A stretch of DNA of 64,000 nucleotides from Paludibacter sp. (GCA_028710415.1 JAQTUE010000017.1:1-64000), one strand, 5' to 3'. Positions 25,530-36,274 are shown, counted from the first letter of the stretch. Numbers and translations are program-made. Notes: generated by a model from the sequence alone, not told the origin.

Positions 25530-28229
25530 TTATTTTTGATAAATAATTTTGCTAACTGTAACAGATCCATCTGTTGATTTCACTTTCACATAATAAGCTC
25601 CTGTAGATAAACCGGAAAGACTGATTGTATTCGTTGTTGCAGTAGTATTTATCTGTTTAACCGATTGTCCCATCAGATTGACAATATTAATTGCCGAAAT
25701 GTTTTGTCCGTTTATCTGAATGCTGTTATTCGTAATTGTAGGATAAACGCTCAGGGTTGATTTTAGAGACTGAACGCCTGTTCCAAGTGGATAATAAGTC
25801 AGCTCACCGGTTGCATTGTTGTATCCCCAGGCAGAAGAATTTGTTGCAACAGGTGTTATTACGTTTACTGCTGAAAATGTTCCTGAATAACTTCCGGCAT
25901 TAATCAATTTAATGGTTAAAGGTGCTGTCGGTTCAGCAGCTGTAATACTTACATTTAATACACCTCCATTTACAACTGCCCCGGTTACATTGATAACGTC
26001 AAATGAACCAGCATCAAATCCTGTTCCGGTTATGTTTGTTGTTCCTGCTAATGTTAGAGAACTTCCGAAGTTAAGTTTGCCTTCCAGAGTTCCGGCCACT
26101 GTTGTTGCACTACCGATTGTTCCTGTTCCTGCCAGGGTTGCACCTGCAGCCACTAAGACTGGTACAGCTGCACCGTTTAATGCTCCGGTCAAAATAACTT
26201 TACCTGCATCAACATTAAATAGACCGGGTGAATAGGTACTTGCTCCGGTTAATGTCCATGTTCCGGTTCCTTTTTTATAGACATTAAGAGGTGCTGTTGT
26301 TACAGTTAAATAATTTTTTATTACACCTGCAAAAGTAGCATCAGTATTCAATGCACCAATTTCATAAGCTAACATACGATTTGATGCATCTACCATTCCA
26401 CCTTCAATCGTAGAACCTGCAGTTCCATTTAATTCACCAACTACAATTGTAGAAGTACCACCACCTGAAGTTGACTGATTGTACCAACGTAATAAACGGA
26501 CACCATCGCCTAAATTTACTTTATTGTTCGTCAACAAAGCATCACCAACACCAAAACCTGCTGCAGCTAACCCAGTAGTAACATTAATTTGTGCTCCACT
26601 TGGTAAGCTTCCACCCCAATAATCACTCCATGTTGAGCTAGAACTTCCTGCATTGTCTAAAATAATGTTTACAGTAGAAGCACCAGTTATTGCCTGAGTG
26701 TAAAACACATTTGAAGCTGCTTCAATAGTTACAGTTCCTGTTCCTGCAATTGCTTTACTAAATGCTGCTCCTGTTTGGAGCTTCAATTTTGTTCCATCAG
26801 CAACAGTATAAGTTGATGTTCCCAAATCATTTGTAACAACTGCTATACCACCATTGACCACAAGACCACCAGTTAGATTATTTTTAATTCCAATAGTGGC
26901 AGTTTCACCGGCATTCAAATTCAAATTCAAAGCACCTGTTCCTGAGACACTACCTGTTCCTGTTAAAGCATACCCATCACCAGATAAATTGATGTTGTTG
27001 CTTCCTAATGTCAGATCGCCGGTTAGTATGGCTGATTTCATTGTTGCAGTTGCAGGAAAAATGATTGGGTTGTTGCTTTGATAAGCAAAACTGTTGACAC
27101 CATCTGTTGTAAAGTTAGCATCAACATCACTCCAATTACTACTTGTAAGTCCGGTCCATGTATAAGTTCCAGTTGCAACATCTACTTTTTTAAATTTCAG
27201 GTTAATAACAGAGCTTCCGTCTGCAGCAACTACGGTATTATCTGATATTGTATTTGTTGCGTCATATATATAATAATACGAACCATCAGTATATGTAGCT
27301 TTATCGGAAGAAAGAGCTGTATAAGTACTTGCTACAGTAAGATCCGTTACAGTCCTTGCAGTTTTAAATGCTACATTCGATGGATCTAAATAATTAACAG
27401 TAACGGTTGAAGTTGTAGCTTGTGTTAATTTATAGGTTTTGAAATTATCTATTGAGAAATTAAAATTAGAGTTATTGCCATTTGTACCAGAATTATTGCT
27501 TCTGTTACTTGTAAAACTAATTTTAGAAAGGTCATTAGCTGTTGCATTTAAGAAATTAAGAGCCGTAAATGTCACATTTACAGTTGCATCTGATTTTTTT
27601 GATATCGTAATACTGTCGATCATGTGCGTAGTGAAATTAAGCTTGGCTTTAATATTGTACCATGTACTTGTAGCCAAGGCTAAATTAGTATTACAGCCTG
27701 AATTACGTGTACTTGTTCCGGCAATACTTATGTTTGTTGCACGATTGAAGTTACCACCTGTAAGAAAAGTTGTAGAGTCTTTTTGAAGATTATTTAGATA
27801 GAAGAACCCTCCACTACCGCAATTATATAGACAGATAATGTTTTGAGGGTCAGTTGTTGTAGCTCCACTTCCATGAAGAAGCAGTCCAGTTGCATTACGC
27901 TGACCTATAGATTGAGCAGTAATAAACCAATCAAAATTTAAATAAACAGTAGTTTCTGTTCCACTGCCTGGGAAATTGATAGTATATCCTCTGTTGCCAG
28001 TTCCCGACCCCGAACTACTTAATTGGTCTGAAGCAGGGCTTGTCCATGAAATAGCACCTGAACCTGCATAAAGTGCAGTTCCAACTGACCAACCGGTAGG
28101 GTAAGTTGTTGCGCCGGTAAATGATTCGTTTACAAAGTAAGTAGGAACTAAAGTGTTCGACCCTGCACTTGCACTGTTTGCCCAACATAAAGCAACTGTA
28201 GCAATTAATAAAAGTGTAATTTTCTTCAT
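25530..28229 (-). CDS. T9SS-exported beta-strand-repeat surface protein, paralogue 1
   Basis: 899 residues: signal peptide (ends NSASA), an N-terminal LamG/concanavalin-like region (about 30-265; FVNESFTGATTYPTGWSV, SIDNFKTYKL), a MucBP-like segment (about 275-345; VNYLDPSNVAFKTARTVTDL...IYDATNTISDN), then TYTWTGLTSSNWSDVDANF and autotransporter-associated repeats (GTGTWTLTGASTYSPGLFNVDAGKV) and a T9SS type A tail (about 820-899; LSVYPTITNNSIQING...STGAYYVKVKSTDG). No catalytic domain is recognised. It is colinear with the next gene and lies downstream of it on the same strand. A polysaccharide-binding or adhesin role fits its shape and place but is inferred. Confidence 0.8.
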   Translation of the reverse strand: MKKITLLLIATVALCWANSASAGSNTLVPTYFVNESFTGATTYPTGWSVGTALYAGSGAISWTSPASDQLSSSGSGTGNRGYTINFPGSGTETTVYLNFDWFITAQSIGQRNATGLLLHGSGATTTDPQNIICLYNCGSGGFFYLNNLQKDSTTFLTGGNFNRATNISIAGTSTRNSGCNTNLALATSTWYNIKAKLNFTTHMIDSITISKKSDATVNVTFTALNFLNATANDLSKISFTSNRSNNSGTNGNNSNFNFSIDNFKTYKLTQATTSTVTVNYLDPSNVAFKTARTVTDLTVASTYTALSSDKATYTDGSYYYIYDATNTISDNTVVAADGSSVINLKFKKVDVATGTYTWTGLTSSNWSDVDANFTTDGVNSFAYQSNNPIIFPATATMKSAILTGDLTLGSNNINLSGDGYALTGTGSVSGTGALNLNLNAGETATIGIKNNLTGGLVVNGGIAVVTNDLGTSTYTVADGTKLKLQTGAAFSKAIAGTGTVTIEAASNVFYTQAITGASTVNIILDNAGSSSSTWSDYWGGSLPSGAQINVTTGLAAAGFGVGDALLTNNKVNLGDGVRLLRWYNQSTSGGGTSTIVVGELNGTAGSTIEGGMVDASNRMLAYEIGALNTDATFAGVIKNYLTVTTAPLNVYKKGTGTWTLTGASTYSPGLFNVDAGKVILTGALNGAAVPVLVAAGATLAGTGTIGSATTVAGTLEGKLNFGSSLTLAGTTNITGTGFDAGSFDVINVTGAVVNGGVLNVSITAAEPTAPLTIKLINAGSYSGTFSAVNVITPVATNSSAWGYNNATGELTYYPLGTGVQSLKSTLSVYPTITNNSIQINGQNISAINIVNLMGQSVKQINTTATTNTISLSGLSTGAYYVKVKSTDGSVTVSKIIYQK

Positions 28230-28490
28230 AATGTAAATTGAATTTAAAGTTATTTATAAATGATTTTTTAATTATTATTTGACATAAATTAGCGATACAA
28301 AAAAACCAAATTTCACCTAACATTACAATGGAATTCTATCCGTTTACCTAGAATTTAATTCGTTTTCTGTACACAACCAGATAAAGTATTTATTGTCAAC
28401 AAAATAGTCAGGAAAGATTATATAGAGTAAAAGCTGGAAGTAATTGGAAAACAAATATTTTGAGATCTGTTCAACTTGTCCTGAAACAAA

Positions 28491-28518
28491 ATAGGTGTTC
28501 CGTCACCGGAACACCTAT
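28491..28518 (-). terminator. Terminator after the 28545-31286 gene
   Basis: A perfect 12-bp stem (ATAGGTGTTCCG 28491-28502 with 28507-28518, loop TCAC), followed on the minus strand by a U-rich stretch (A-rich 28483-28490). It lies 26 nt after the stop codon of the upstream paralogue and separates it from the 25530-28229 gene. Confidence 0.8.
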
Positions 28519-28544
28519 CTCTTCATACTAATTACTAATTAATT

Positions 28545-31286
28545 CTATTCATGAAATAGAATGTGTTGTACTTTAAATGAATCATCACTAAACCTTACTT
28601 TTACCAGATAAGCACCATTGGCTAAACCTGCCAGTGGAATTGAAGTTATTGTTGATTGGGCTTGTACTCGTTTTAATACCTGACCTGTCAGGCTGATGAT
28701 TTCAACAGAAGCAACCTTTTCTCCAGATACTTGTACTTTATCCGATGCAAGGGTTGGGTACACTCTGAAATCAGTTGAAACTTCATCAAGTTTAGAAATG
28801 GTAGTGCTGTAAGTAAGCATACCTGTTGTTCTGTCAAAAGAGTAATTTGCAGGAACATTTACCGGTTGGGTGAAATCCCCTGCATACGTTGCTGCATTAA
28901 ACAGTTTAATTGAAGTTCCTTCTGCCGGTGCAGCAGCACTTACAGTAACATTCAATACTCCACCAAAAGTTACTGCTCCTGTCACATGAACTACATCAAA
29001 TTGTCCATCTGTAAATCCATTGACAGTCATGTTCGTTGTTCCGGTCAATGTCAGCGAGCTTCCAAAATTTAGACTGCCTTCCAGTGTTCCATTTACTGTT
29101 GTTGCTCCACCAACTGTTCCTGTCCCGGAAAGTTTTGCACCTGTCACTGCTGCTACTGTCACTACAGAAGTAGCATTTCCGATAGATCCGGTTACGTTTA
29201 AATTACCACCATTTACAGTGAAATTTCCGTTGTGAGTATTGGCTATTCCAGAAAGAGTCAGTGTTCCTGTTCCTTCCTTAATTAAATTTGTCAGGGCACC
29301 AGCGTAGAAACTACCTCCCGAATTATACCCTCCGGTATTTGAAATTGTTCCGGCATAGGTACTGTTTTCGTTCAATGCTCCCACGCTCCAGGTAATATCG
29401 TTTGTTGCTGTTCCTTTACCCCATCCTAAACGTGCTCCGCTTTCTCCGGATAAAGTTCCGATATTGATAGTCGAAGCATCAGTTTGGGTTGCATCTACGT
29501 ATAGAAATGCGGATCCTTTCAACGTCACTTTTGCATTAGCGAGGTAAGTTGGGGTTACTGCTTTCATACCATATCTGGTATCAGTGCCGGTACCATTTAA
29601 TTCCAACTCGCCGGAGAAAGTTCCCGTTGGAGTAAATCCGAAAGCATAAGCGCCATTCAATGTATTAAAAGTTGATGTTATGGTTACTTTCGATCCGAAA
29701 ACTGCCGACATTTCAGGAATGGAGATGGCAGCGGTTGATTGAATCTCTGCAGAGGCATTAAAAGTGGCAGCCGGAATAGCGTAATTAGATGCGATTACGG
29801 TGGGTCCGTTTACTACAAGACTCGAGCCTAATGCTCCGGCTTTCGTAACTGTTACTGCTCCACCTGCAATTTGAGTAGCGCCGGTCAGATTATTTAATAC
29901 ACCTAATGTTAAAGCATCGCTTCCAGTTAAATTAATATTTAAAGCTCCGGTACCGTTTAGGGCACCTACACCAGCACCATTGATAGTGTAGCCTGGACTG
30001 TTCACTGTCACAGAGCCTGTTCCTAAATTTAAGTTGTCACTAACAAGAACTGTTTTGGTTGACCCGGTTACGGTAAAAATTGTTGCATTACCTGCTTGAT
30101 AACCCAAGCTATTAACACCATCTGTAGAAAAGTTGGTTTCAACATCATTCCAGTTACCACTAATTAAACCGGTCCAGGTATAAGTTCCGGGGGTAACAGC
30201 AATCTTTTTAAATTTTAAATCTATTTTAGCTGATCCATCTGCAAGTACCACCACATTATCTGACAAAGTGCTTGTTGCGTCATAGGTATAATAATTTGCG
30301 CCGTCGTTGAATGTAGCTTTATCAGTAGAAAGTGCTGTAAAAGTAGCTCCAACAATTTGATTGGTGACAATGTTTGCTGTTTTGAATGCGACTCCATCTG
30401 GATCGAGATAATTGATGGTGACACTAGAAGTTGGTGCTTCTATTAAAGTATAAATTTTCATATTGTCAATGTAAGATGCAACTGTTGTATTACTTGAATT
30501 TGGCCTTCTGGCATACATATCAAGACAAGCAAGATTTGTTGCTGCTGAATTGATAAAAGGCAAATCCGTATAAGTTACTGTTGTTGTTGCATCTGCCTTA
30601 TCAGTGATTGTTATACTGGTAATTCTTTTAGTCTGGAAATTCAAAACGGCACTGATAGAGTAGGTTTTTAATGCACCAGTGGTAAATTTGACTCCCAACC
30701 ATTCACTGGCAGTTGCAGTTTGAACATCAACAGCAGTTGTTGTAGCAGGATAAGTTGTACTACCAGACGTATAAGCTGTTAATTGATCAGGTACGTCTAA
30801 AAGTATATCTGCATTTGTCACAAATTGATTTTTCACAATTGTAGTATCAAGGTTTACCAATAGCATTCTACCTCCCCAACTAAATGAACCGGCGTTACCA
30901 CCGACCAGAATTGACAGAATTGCATTTTTTGAATTATCCCGGATAGTGAGATTAAGTTGACGAATTGTAGGATTATTTGGACAATAGTCAAACTCATAAT
31001 GAACTTCAGAACTCGTTAAAGCCGTTGTAGCAGTAATACCGGTTAAACCCATACCACGGTTACCAGATCCTGATGCTGTAAAATTTAGTCGATCGGTTGA
31101 AACTGCAAAAGCTCCCGTTGCAGTTACAAAAGTAGCTGCAGTCCAACCTGTAGGCAAAGCTATTTTCCCATCGAAATTCTCATTTACCAGATAACTTGGA
31201 ACCAATGTTGATGATTTCGCATGCGAATTCATTGACATAATTACCATGGCAACTAATAAAAAGGAGAAGAGTGTAATTCTTTTCAT
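28545..31286 (-). CDS. T9SS-exported beta-strand-repeat surface protein, paralogue 2
   Basis: 913 residues with the same order of parts as the 25530-28229 protein: signal peptide (ends NSHA), LamG-like N-terminus (LVNENFDGKIALPTGWTAA...SYIDNMKIYTL), MucBP-like segment (INYLDPDGVAFKTANIVTNQ), the TYTWTGLISGNWNDVETNF junction, repeats (GTGTLTLSGIANTHNGNFTVNGGNL) and a T9SS tail (FRVYPTLASDKVQVSGE...GAYLVKVRFSDD). Both genes share an almost identical sequence just before the start codon (ATTTACATTATG), which supports tandem duplication. A terminator lies between them, so they can be transcribed separately. The function is probably surface binding (inference). Confidence 0.8.
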   Translation of the reverse strand: MKRITLFSFLLVAMVIMSMNSHAKSSTLVPSYLVNENFDGKIALPTGWTAATFVTATGAFAVSTDRLNFTASGSGNRGMGLTGITATTALTSSEVHYEFDYCPNNPTIRQLNLTIRDNSKNAILSILVGGNAGSFSWGGRMLLVNLDTTIVKNQFVTNADILLDVPDQLTAYTSGSTTYPATTTAVDVQTATASEWLGVKFTTGALKTYSISAVLNFQTKRITSITITDKADATTTVTYTDLPFINSAATNLACLDMYARRPNSSNTTVASYIDNMKIYTLIEAPTSSVTINYLDPDGVAFKTANIVTNQIVGATFTALSTDKATFNDGANYYTYDATSTLSDNVVVLADGSAKIDLKFKKIAVTPGTYTWTGLISGNWNDVETNFSTDGVNSLGYQAGNATIFTVTGSTKTVLVSDNLNLGTGSVTVNSPGYTINGAGVGALNGTGALNINLTGSDALTLGVLNNLTGATQIAGGAVTVTKAGALGSSLVVNGPTVIASNYAIPAATFNASAEIQSTAAISIPEMSAVFGSKVTITSTFNTLNGAYAFGFTPTGTFSGELELNGTGTDTRYGMKAVTPTYLANAKVTLKGSAFLYVDATQTDASTINIGTLSGESGARLGWGKGTATNDITWSVGALNENSTYAGTISNTGGYNSGGSFYAGALTNLIKEGTGTLTLSGIANTHNGNFTVNGGNLNVTGSIGNATSVVTVAAVTGAKLSGTGTVGGATTVNGTLEGSLNFGSSLTLTGTTNMTVNGFTDGQFDVVHVTGAVTFGGVLNVTVSAAAPAEGTSIKLFNAATYAGDFTQPVNVPANYSFDRTTGMLTYSTTISKLDEVSTDFRVYPTLASDKVQVSGEKVASVEIISLTGQVLKRVQAQSTITSIPLAGLANGAYLVKVRFSDDSFKVQHILFHE

Positions 31287-31440
31287 AATGTAAATAGATT
31301 TAATTGTTTATTAATCTTTGTTGAAGAAAAATCAGAATACAAAGAAAATAAATATCATTTTGTGCAGTAATAGAAAATAATACGATAGTATAGAATTCTA
31401 TACTATTTTTATCAATTGGAATTCTATCAGGAAATTCTTG

Positions 31441-31510
31441 ATGTTTGAGCGTTGAAAGGTTTGGAGTTTGAAAAGTTTGAGAGGTTTGAGGTTTGAGGTT
31501 TGAGATGGAA
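31441..31510. repeat. GTTTGAA-type degenerate tandem repeats
   Basis: About seven copies of GTTTGA(G/A) or AAAGTTTGAGAG-like units lie in the 443-nt spacer between the hybrid sensor gene and the repeat-protein gene. They match the tract at 17687-17741 and the reverse complement of the tract near 8048-8091. Apart from this and the terminator at 31623-31662 the spacer shows nothing recognisable. Confidence 0.65.
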
Positions 31511-31622
31511 AGAGAAGAATGATATCCTGTGTTGAATGTGATGTGCCAATAAAATCTGACACAAGAAACTTTTCAAACAGGTGTAACTCATTTGAAAAAT
31601 AATTTGGCAGGTAGATCATTGT

Positions 31623-31662
31623 GTAAAAAAAATACGACCTCAATGAAGTCGTATTTTTTTAC
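31623..31662 (-). terminator. Bidirectional terminator after the hybrid sensor gene
   Basis: An inverted repeat with AATACGAC (31631-31638) facing GTCGTATT (31648-31655), flanked by A and T runs on either side. It lies 68 nt after the stop codon of the hybrid two-component gene. Confidence 0.85.
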
Positions 31663-31729
31663 AATAATTTAAACCCTGAATCTAAACATTCTAATTCTTA
31701 ATAGGAATGTCGAATCTTATTCTTTAATT

Positions 31730-34700
31730 CTAAGAATTAATGTAATGCGAAGGTGAACAGCCGTACTGGGCTTTAAAACACTTACTGAAATAGAACGGGT
31801 CATTAATACCGACCATGTACGAGACTTCGGATACATTGTATTTGTATGATTTCAATAATTCAGCGGCCTTTTTCATTCTTCTGAATCGAATGAATTCATT
31901 TGGAGAATATCCTGTCAGGAATTTTATTTTCTTGAAGAATAAGGTCCTGCCTGTATAGGTCATTTGGGCAAATTCATCCACCGAGAATTCCGGATTGGTG
32001 AGATGTTTTTCCAGAATTTGCTCAATCAGTTTTAGAAACTGGCTATCCCGTTCTGGAATGGCGAGTTCTATTTCTTCCATCTCCAGTTCCAGCTCTTCTA
32101 CAATGGTTATATCTGCGTTGGCGTAATGTTTATTTATTTTCTCACGTTTTTCAATCAATTTATTAACCTGCAGCATTAAATGCGTCATGCTGAAAGGCTT
32201 GCTGATATAAGCATCCGCTCCGGCTTTAATACCTTCTGTATTGTGTTCATCTGAGATATAAGCAGTCAACAGAATAATGGGAATATGACACGTAGCAAAA
32301 TCATCTTTTAGCTTTTTAGTCAGTTCAAATCCATTCATTCCGGGCATCATCACATCGCAAATGATTAAATCCGGATCTTCTTCCATACTTTTTGCAAAAC
32401 CAATTTCACCATCTTCAGCTGTAATTACTTCGAAATGCGGATTCAATTTTTCACATAGAAAATCCCGGATATCGTCATTATCATCAATAACCAGTATCTT
32501 ATATTTTACACCGGCGTTTTTTTCTAATGGAACAAAATTAAGCAGTGAGTCTTCCGTTTTATGGTCGAAGAATTCTGTCAGATTATAGACTTGTTTATCG
32601 TTTTTAGAAACTACTATTTGTTCTTCTACAAAATCGTCAGGATTGTAAACCTCTTTATTTATTGTGAACTTTACTGAGAAAACTGATCCGCCACCTTCGT
32701 TTTCATTGAAATGAACAGTTCCTTTGTGAAGTGTCGTAAATTCATTTACCAGTGATAAACCAACCCCGGTACCATGTGCCGAGAAATTAATCTGCATAAA
32801 CCTTCCGAAAAGCATGTTTTGTTTTTCTTTCGGGATGCCAATACCATTATCAACCACTTTGATTTTTAATAATTGTTCTGCCTCAACGACTTCTGCAACC
32901 AGGAAAATCTTGCCACCACGGGGTGTAAACTTAAAGGCATTTGAAAGTAAATTAAAGACTATTTTATCTACTTTGTTTTGATCCAGATAGATTGGAATTT
33001 CCGGCAGTTTATGTAAATATTCATAATGGATATTTGAACGTTCAGCCACATTGTTGAAACTTTTAAATATCTCATCTAAAAAAGGCACTGCGTCAGTGAG
33101 TTGCAGATAAAGCTTTTGTTTGTTATTCTGAAATTTGCGGAATTCCATCAACTGGTCAATCAACCGAAGCATATGAGTGGTATTCTTCTCCAAATCATTT
33201 ACCACATGGTGAAGTGGTTCAGTCATTTTACTTTTCAGTTCATTCAATGTATCCACGCTGCCTTTAATTAAAGTAAGTGGTGTACGGAATTCGTGACTAA
33301 TATTTGTAAAGAACCGGAGCTTATAATCTGTTAACTGCCGTTCCACAGTCACAGCGTTGTTGAGGTTGTTAAATTTTATAATTAGTTTAAAGGTAAAATA
33401 GGCAATGCCTAAAATTAATAACAAATAAATAAAATAGGCGAATGGAGAAAGCCAGAATGGGGGTGAAATAATAATTTCCAGCCGGGTAGGCTCGTTATCC
33501 CAAACACCCTGGCTATTCATTCCTTTTACCAAAAAAGTGTAATGACCCGGCAGAACATTCCGATAGGTAGCCGCATTGATTGTACCCGAAAGATTCCAGC
33601 GTTTTTCGTAATTCTCCAACATATACATAAACTGGTTTACACCGGGGTCACTGAAATTCAAGCTTGAAAAATCAATATGGAATACCTTGTCAGAAGCTTT
33701 TAGAGTAATTTTATCTGTAAATGTAACTGATTGTTTTAGCGGGGAATTTTTGCTGTCTATTTTTGCTTCCTGATCATAAATAAAGAATCCGGTTAGCAGG
33801 ACTTTGCTTTTTTCTTTTTGTTTTTGATCCAGTTGTTTCGGATTAAAACTATAAAAACCATTCAGACTACCCCAGAGCATTCTTCCATCCTGACGTGTGA
33901 GGCAAGTGGCTTCCGAAAAAATGTTGGAAGAAAAATCATCTGAGAATTTAAATAGTTGAAACAGGTTTGTTTGAGGATTAAATTTATGCAAACCTCCTTC
34001 GGTACTTATCCATAAGCATCCTGCCTTATCTTCCTGGATAGCCATGATATTATCGTTAGCCATCCCTTGTTTATTGCTGTAAACCTTAAAAATACCATTC
34101 CCATCCGAGCCTTCACCCAGGAATTTATTTAATCCACCACCGGCAGTTGCTACCCAGACATTCCTTTTGGAATCCTGAAAAATGTAGCGTACTTCTGGGT
34201 TGCTCAGGCAATTTTCACTCGCTACATTAAAGGTGTAATGTTTGTATGCTTTGGGATTGCTTAATAACTTATCAGGATTGAAACGCAACACCCCATTCGT
34301 GGTGCCTACCCACAAATCTCCGTTTTTATCCATAAATATATAGTGGGCAAACCTCACCCAATCGTCATTACTAAAATAGGTGCGAAATCCGTCAATTCCA
34401 TCACGGGTTAGCTTTACACAGACCCCACCTCCAAAAGTTGCTGCCCATAAGCGGTCTTTCCGGTCTTTTGTAAGTGAGAAAACAGTGTTTATACTGAGAC
34501 TTCCCTGATTAGGTGTATTTTTATAAGAAACAGCACCCGAGAGCACCCCGTTTTTAAGTTCAACAATCCCGTTTCCTTTGGTTGCAAGCCAAATAGAACC
34601 GGACTTATCCTGATACATATTGTAGACATTGTATCCGTTTTCAAATATTGTACTTTTATGGGTTAATGTCGGGTCGTATTTATAAAGGTTGCCGGCCTTA

Positions 34701-36097
34701 GTCGAGACCCAGATATTATGAGTTCTATCTTCCAGAAAAGCCCTGATAACGTTATCATTAATTACTGTTTTTCCTGCATCGGGATACAGCAACTGCACAT
34801 TCCGGTTTGCGAATGAAAGTTTGTTAACACCCATATTTTCAGTGCCAACCCAAATGTTTTCATTCTTATCAAGAACCATCGAAAGTAAATAATTTGATGC
34901 CAGTCCTTTGATATTCTTGCCGGATTTATAATGATCTAAATTCCCCGATACAGTATTGTAACAGAACAGGCCATTCCCATACGTTGCAATCCAGACATTT
35001 CTGTATTTATCTCCCAAAAACTGATATCGTTCCTGATCAATTAAAGGAAGAAGACTAGTGGGAATAATATTGATTTTAACCGGCTTTACTCCTGCAGGAC
35101 TCAGTTTCCAAAGGTTACCGGAAAAATTATAGGTCCATACATTTCCAAACTGATCCGATTGAAAGCTTGCTCTTCCGGTAATATGCTCGCCATATAATTT
35201 GTCAGCAGTTGTAAACTGGTCTAAAGAGGTATTATATACATAAATCCCATTTCCAGTGGTTGAAATAAGTATTTTGTCTGTACCCAATTTGGAAGTTTCA
35301 AGGACATTGGATGCAATACCGGGATTTGAAGTTTCAAACTTATTATTTGCAGGATTGTAAATTAAAATTAGTCCTTTCAAGGAAATCAAATACACTTTTT
35401 TGTTTAATTCATAAGCCTTTATGAATTCGGAATGGTCTTTTATGACTCCTTTTAAATTTACAACGGCATTGTTTTTATAAAGAGCTACGCCTTTAGATGT
35501 TAATATCCAGGTATTTAATTTGCTGTCCTGAAAGATATCAAAAACTGTGTTGGAAGGCAGGATGGTTGGATCAGTAGCTGTATTGAAAATGGTGGAACTA
35601 ACATTCTCCTTGTCAAAACATATTTTTACACATCCGGCAGTCGCACTTCCAAGCCAAATGTTCTTTTGACGGTCTTCATAAAAAAGCTTGTATTTAATCG
35701 ACTTGTTGGTTTTATTTTCGTAGAGGGAGAGAAATTTTTCGGTATGCGGGTCGTAACACTCCATATCATCGTTATAACTTCTGACCCAAATATGTCCAAA
35801 AGAATCCTGATGAAGTTCTTTTATCTTTCCGCTGGAAATAGATGCCGGATTTAATCGCTCCGGTTTCAGGCTTTTTATTTTAATGCCGTCATATCGGTTT
35901 AAACCATTCAACGAACCAAACCATAGAAATCCGGTTTTATCCTGCATCATGCACCGGATTGTATTGTGTGAAAGTCCGTTGTTTGAATTAATCAACTCAA
36001 TAATTGGCTGATTTTCGGCAGACACTGACGTTGTCAACAGGATTACAATAAAATAAATCCAACAGTAAGATTTTAAGAGTATTTGTGGTGATTTCAT
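31730..36097 (-). CDS. Hybrid two-component system sensor/regulator (HTCS)
   Basis: About 1455 residues from the start at 36097 (MKSPQILLKSYCWIYFIVILL, signal peptide); an upstream in-frame ATG at 36136 adds 13 residues. Order: a periplasmic sensor of two-component propeller repeats (about 30-740; repeated QDKTGFLWFGSLNGLNRYDG-like blades), a Y_Y_Y domain (about 750-845), a membrane helix (about 850-880), HisKA with NISHEFRTPLTL (His near 934), an HATPase domain with NLLSNAFKFTP and GTGVGLSLV, a receiver with DLIICDVMMPG (Asp near 1248), and an AraC-type HTH at the end (GYSPNEFIRFRR...YFSKCFKAQYGCSP). Such proteins bind a specific oligosaccharide in the periplasm and switch on the matching degradation genes; here the ligand is probably a rhamnogalacturonan fragment. 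It is divergent from a GH2 gene. Confidence 0.93.
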   Translation of the reverse strand: MKSPQILLKSYCWIYFIVILLTTSVSAENQPIIELINSNNGLSHNTIRCMMQDKTGFLWFGSLNGLNRYDGIKIKSLKPERLNPASISSGKIKELHQDSFGHIWVRSYNDDMECYDPHTEKFLSLYENKTNKSIKYKLFYEDRQKNIWLGSATAGCVKICFDKENVSSTIFNTATDPTILPSNTVFDIFQDSKLNTWILTSKGVALYKNNAVVNLKGVIKDHSEFIKAYELNKKVYLISLKGLILIYNPANNKFETSNPGIASNVLETSKLGTDKILISTTGNGIYVYNTSLDQFTTADKLYGEHITGRASFQSDQFGNVWTYNFSGNLWKLSPAGVKPVKINIIPTSLLPLIDQERYQFLGDKYRNVWIATYGNGLFCYNTVSGNLDHYKSGKNIKGLASNYLLSMVLDKNENIWVGTENMGVNKLSFANRNVQLLYPDAGKTVINDNVIRAFLEDRTHNIWVSTKAGNLYKYDPTLTHKSTIFENGYNVYNMYQDKSGSIWLATKGNGIVELKNGVLSGAVSYKNTPNQGSLSINTVFSLTKDRKDRLWAATFGGGVCVKLTRDGIDGFRTYFSNDDWVRFAHYIFMDKNGDLWVGTTNGVLRFNPDKLLSNPKAYKHYTFNVASENCLSNPEVRYIFQDSKRNVWVATAGGGLNKFLGEGSDGNGIFKVYSNKQGMANDNIMAIQEDKAGCLWISTEGGLHKFNPQTNLFQLFKFSDDFSSNIFSEATCLTRQDGRMLWGSLNGFYSFNPKQLDQKQKEKSKVLLTGFFIYDQEAKIDSKNSPLKQSVTFTDKITLKASDKVFHIDFSSLNFSDPGVNQFMYMLENYEKRWNLSGTINAATYRNVLPGHYTFLVKGMNSQGVWDNEPTRLEIIISPPFWLSPFAYFIYLLLILGIAYFTFKLIIKFNNLNNAVTVERQLTDYKLRFFTNISHEFRTPLTLIKGSVDTLNELKSKMTEPLHHVVNDLEKNTTHMLRLIDQLMEFRKFQNNKQKLYLQLTDAVPFLDEIFKSFNNVAERSNIHYEYLHKLPEIPIYLDQNKVDKIVFNLLSNAFKFTPRGGKIFLVAEVVEAEQLLKIKVVDNGIGIPKEKQNMLFGRFMQINFSAHGTGVGLSLVNEFTTLHKGTVHFNENEGGGSVFSVKFTINKEVYNPDDFVEEQIVVSKNDKQVYNLTEFFDHKTEDSLLNFVPLEKNAGVKYKILVIDDNDDIRDFLCEKLNPHFEVITAEDGEIGFAKSMEEDPDLIICDVMMPGMNGFELTKKLKDDFATCHIPIILLTAYISDEHNTEGIKAGADAYISKPFSMTHLMLQVNKLIEKREKINKHYANADITIVEELELEMEEIELAIPERDSQFLKLIEQILEKHLTNPEFSVDEFAQMTYTGRTLFFKKIKFLTGYSPNEFIRFRRMKKAAELLKSYKYNVSEVSYMVGINDPFYFSKCFKAQYGCSPSHYINS

Positions 36098-36266
36098 ATC
36101 AATATAAAGCCTTATTATGATGTAAAGATAGATCAAATTGTTGAATTACCTTATGTTTCAGTATGTTTTTTAATTGAAAAATTATCTGTTTTTAATAATT
36201 GTGTTTTAATGCATTTTATTTCTGCTATCTGTACGTTTTTCCATTTTAAGAAGATACCTTTTGCTC

Positions 36267-36274
36267 TAATTTTG
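36267..36274 (+). promoter_or_regulatory. -7 promoter box (TAATTTTG) for the GH2 gene at 36347
   Basis: TAATTTTG followed by C matches the Bacteroidetes -7 consensus and lies 72 nt before the ATG at 36347. It is downstream of an in-frame ATG at 36209, so a transcript from here could only use the later start. Confidence 0.5.

Noticed and set aside
20305-31286. Repeated short DNA motifs that might suggest a CRISPR array or tandem satellite
   Set aside because: The repeats are coding: they translate into autotransporter-associated beta-strand repeats in long uninterrupted frames, with irregular spacing.
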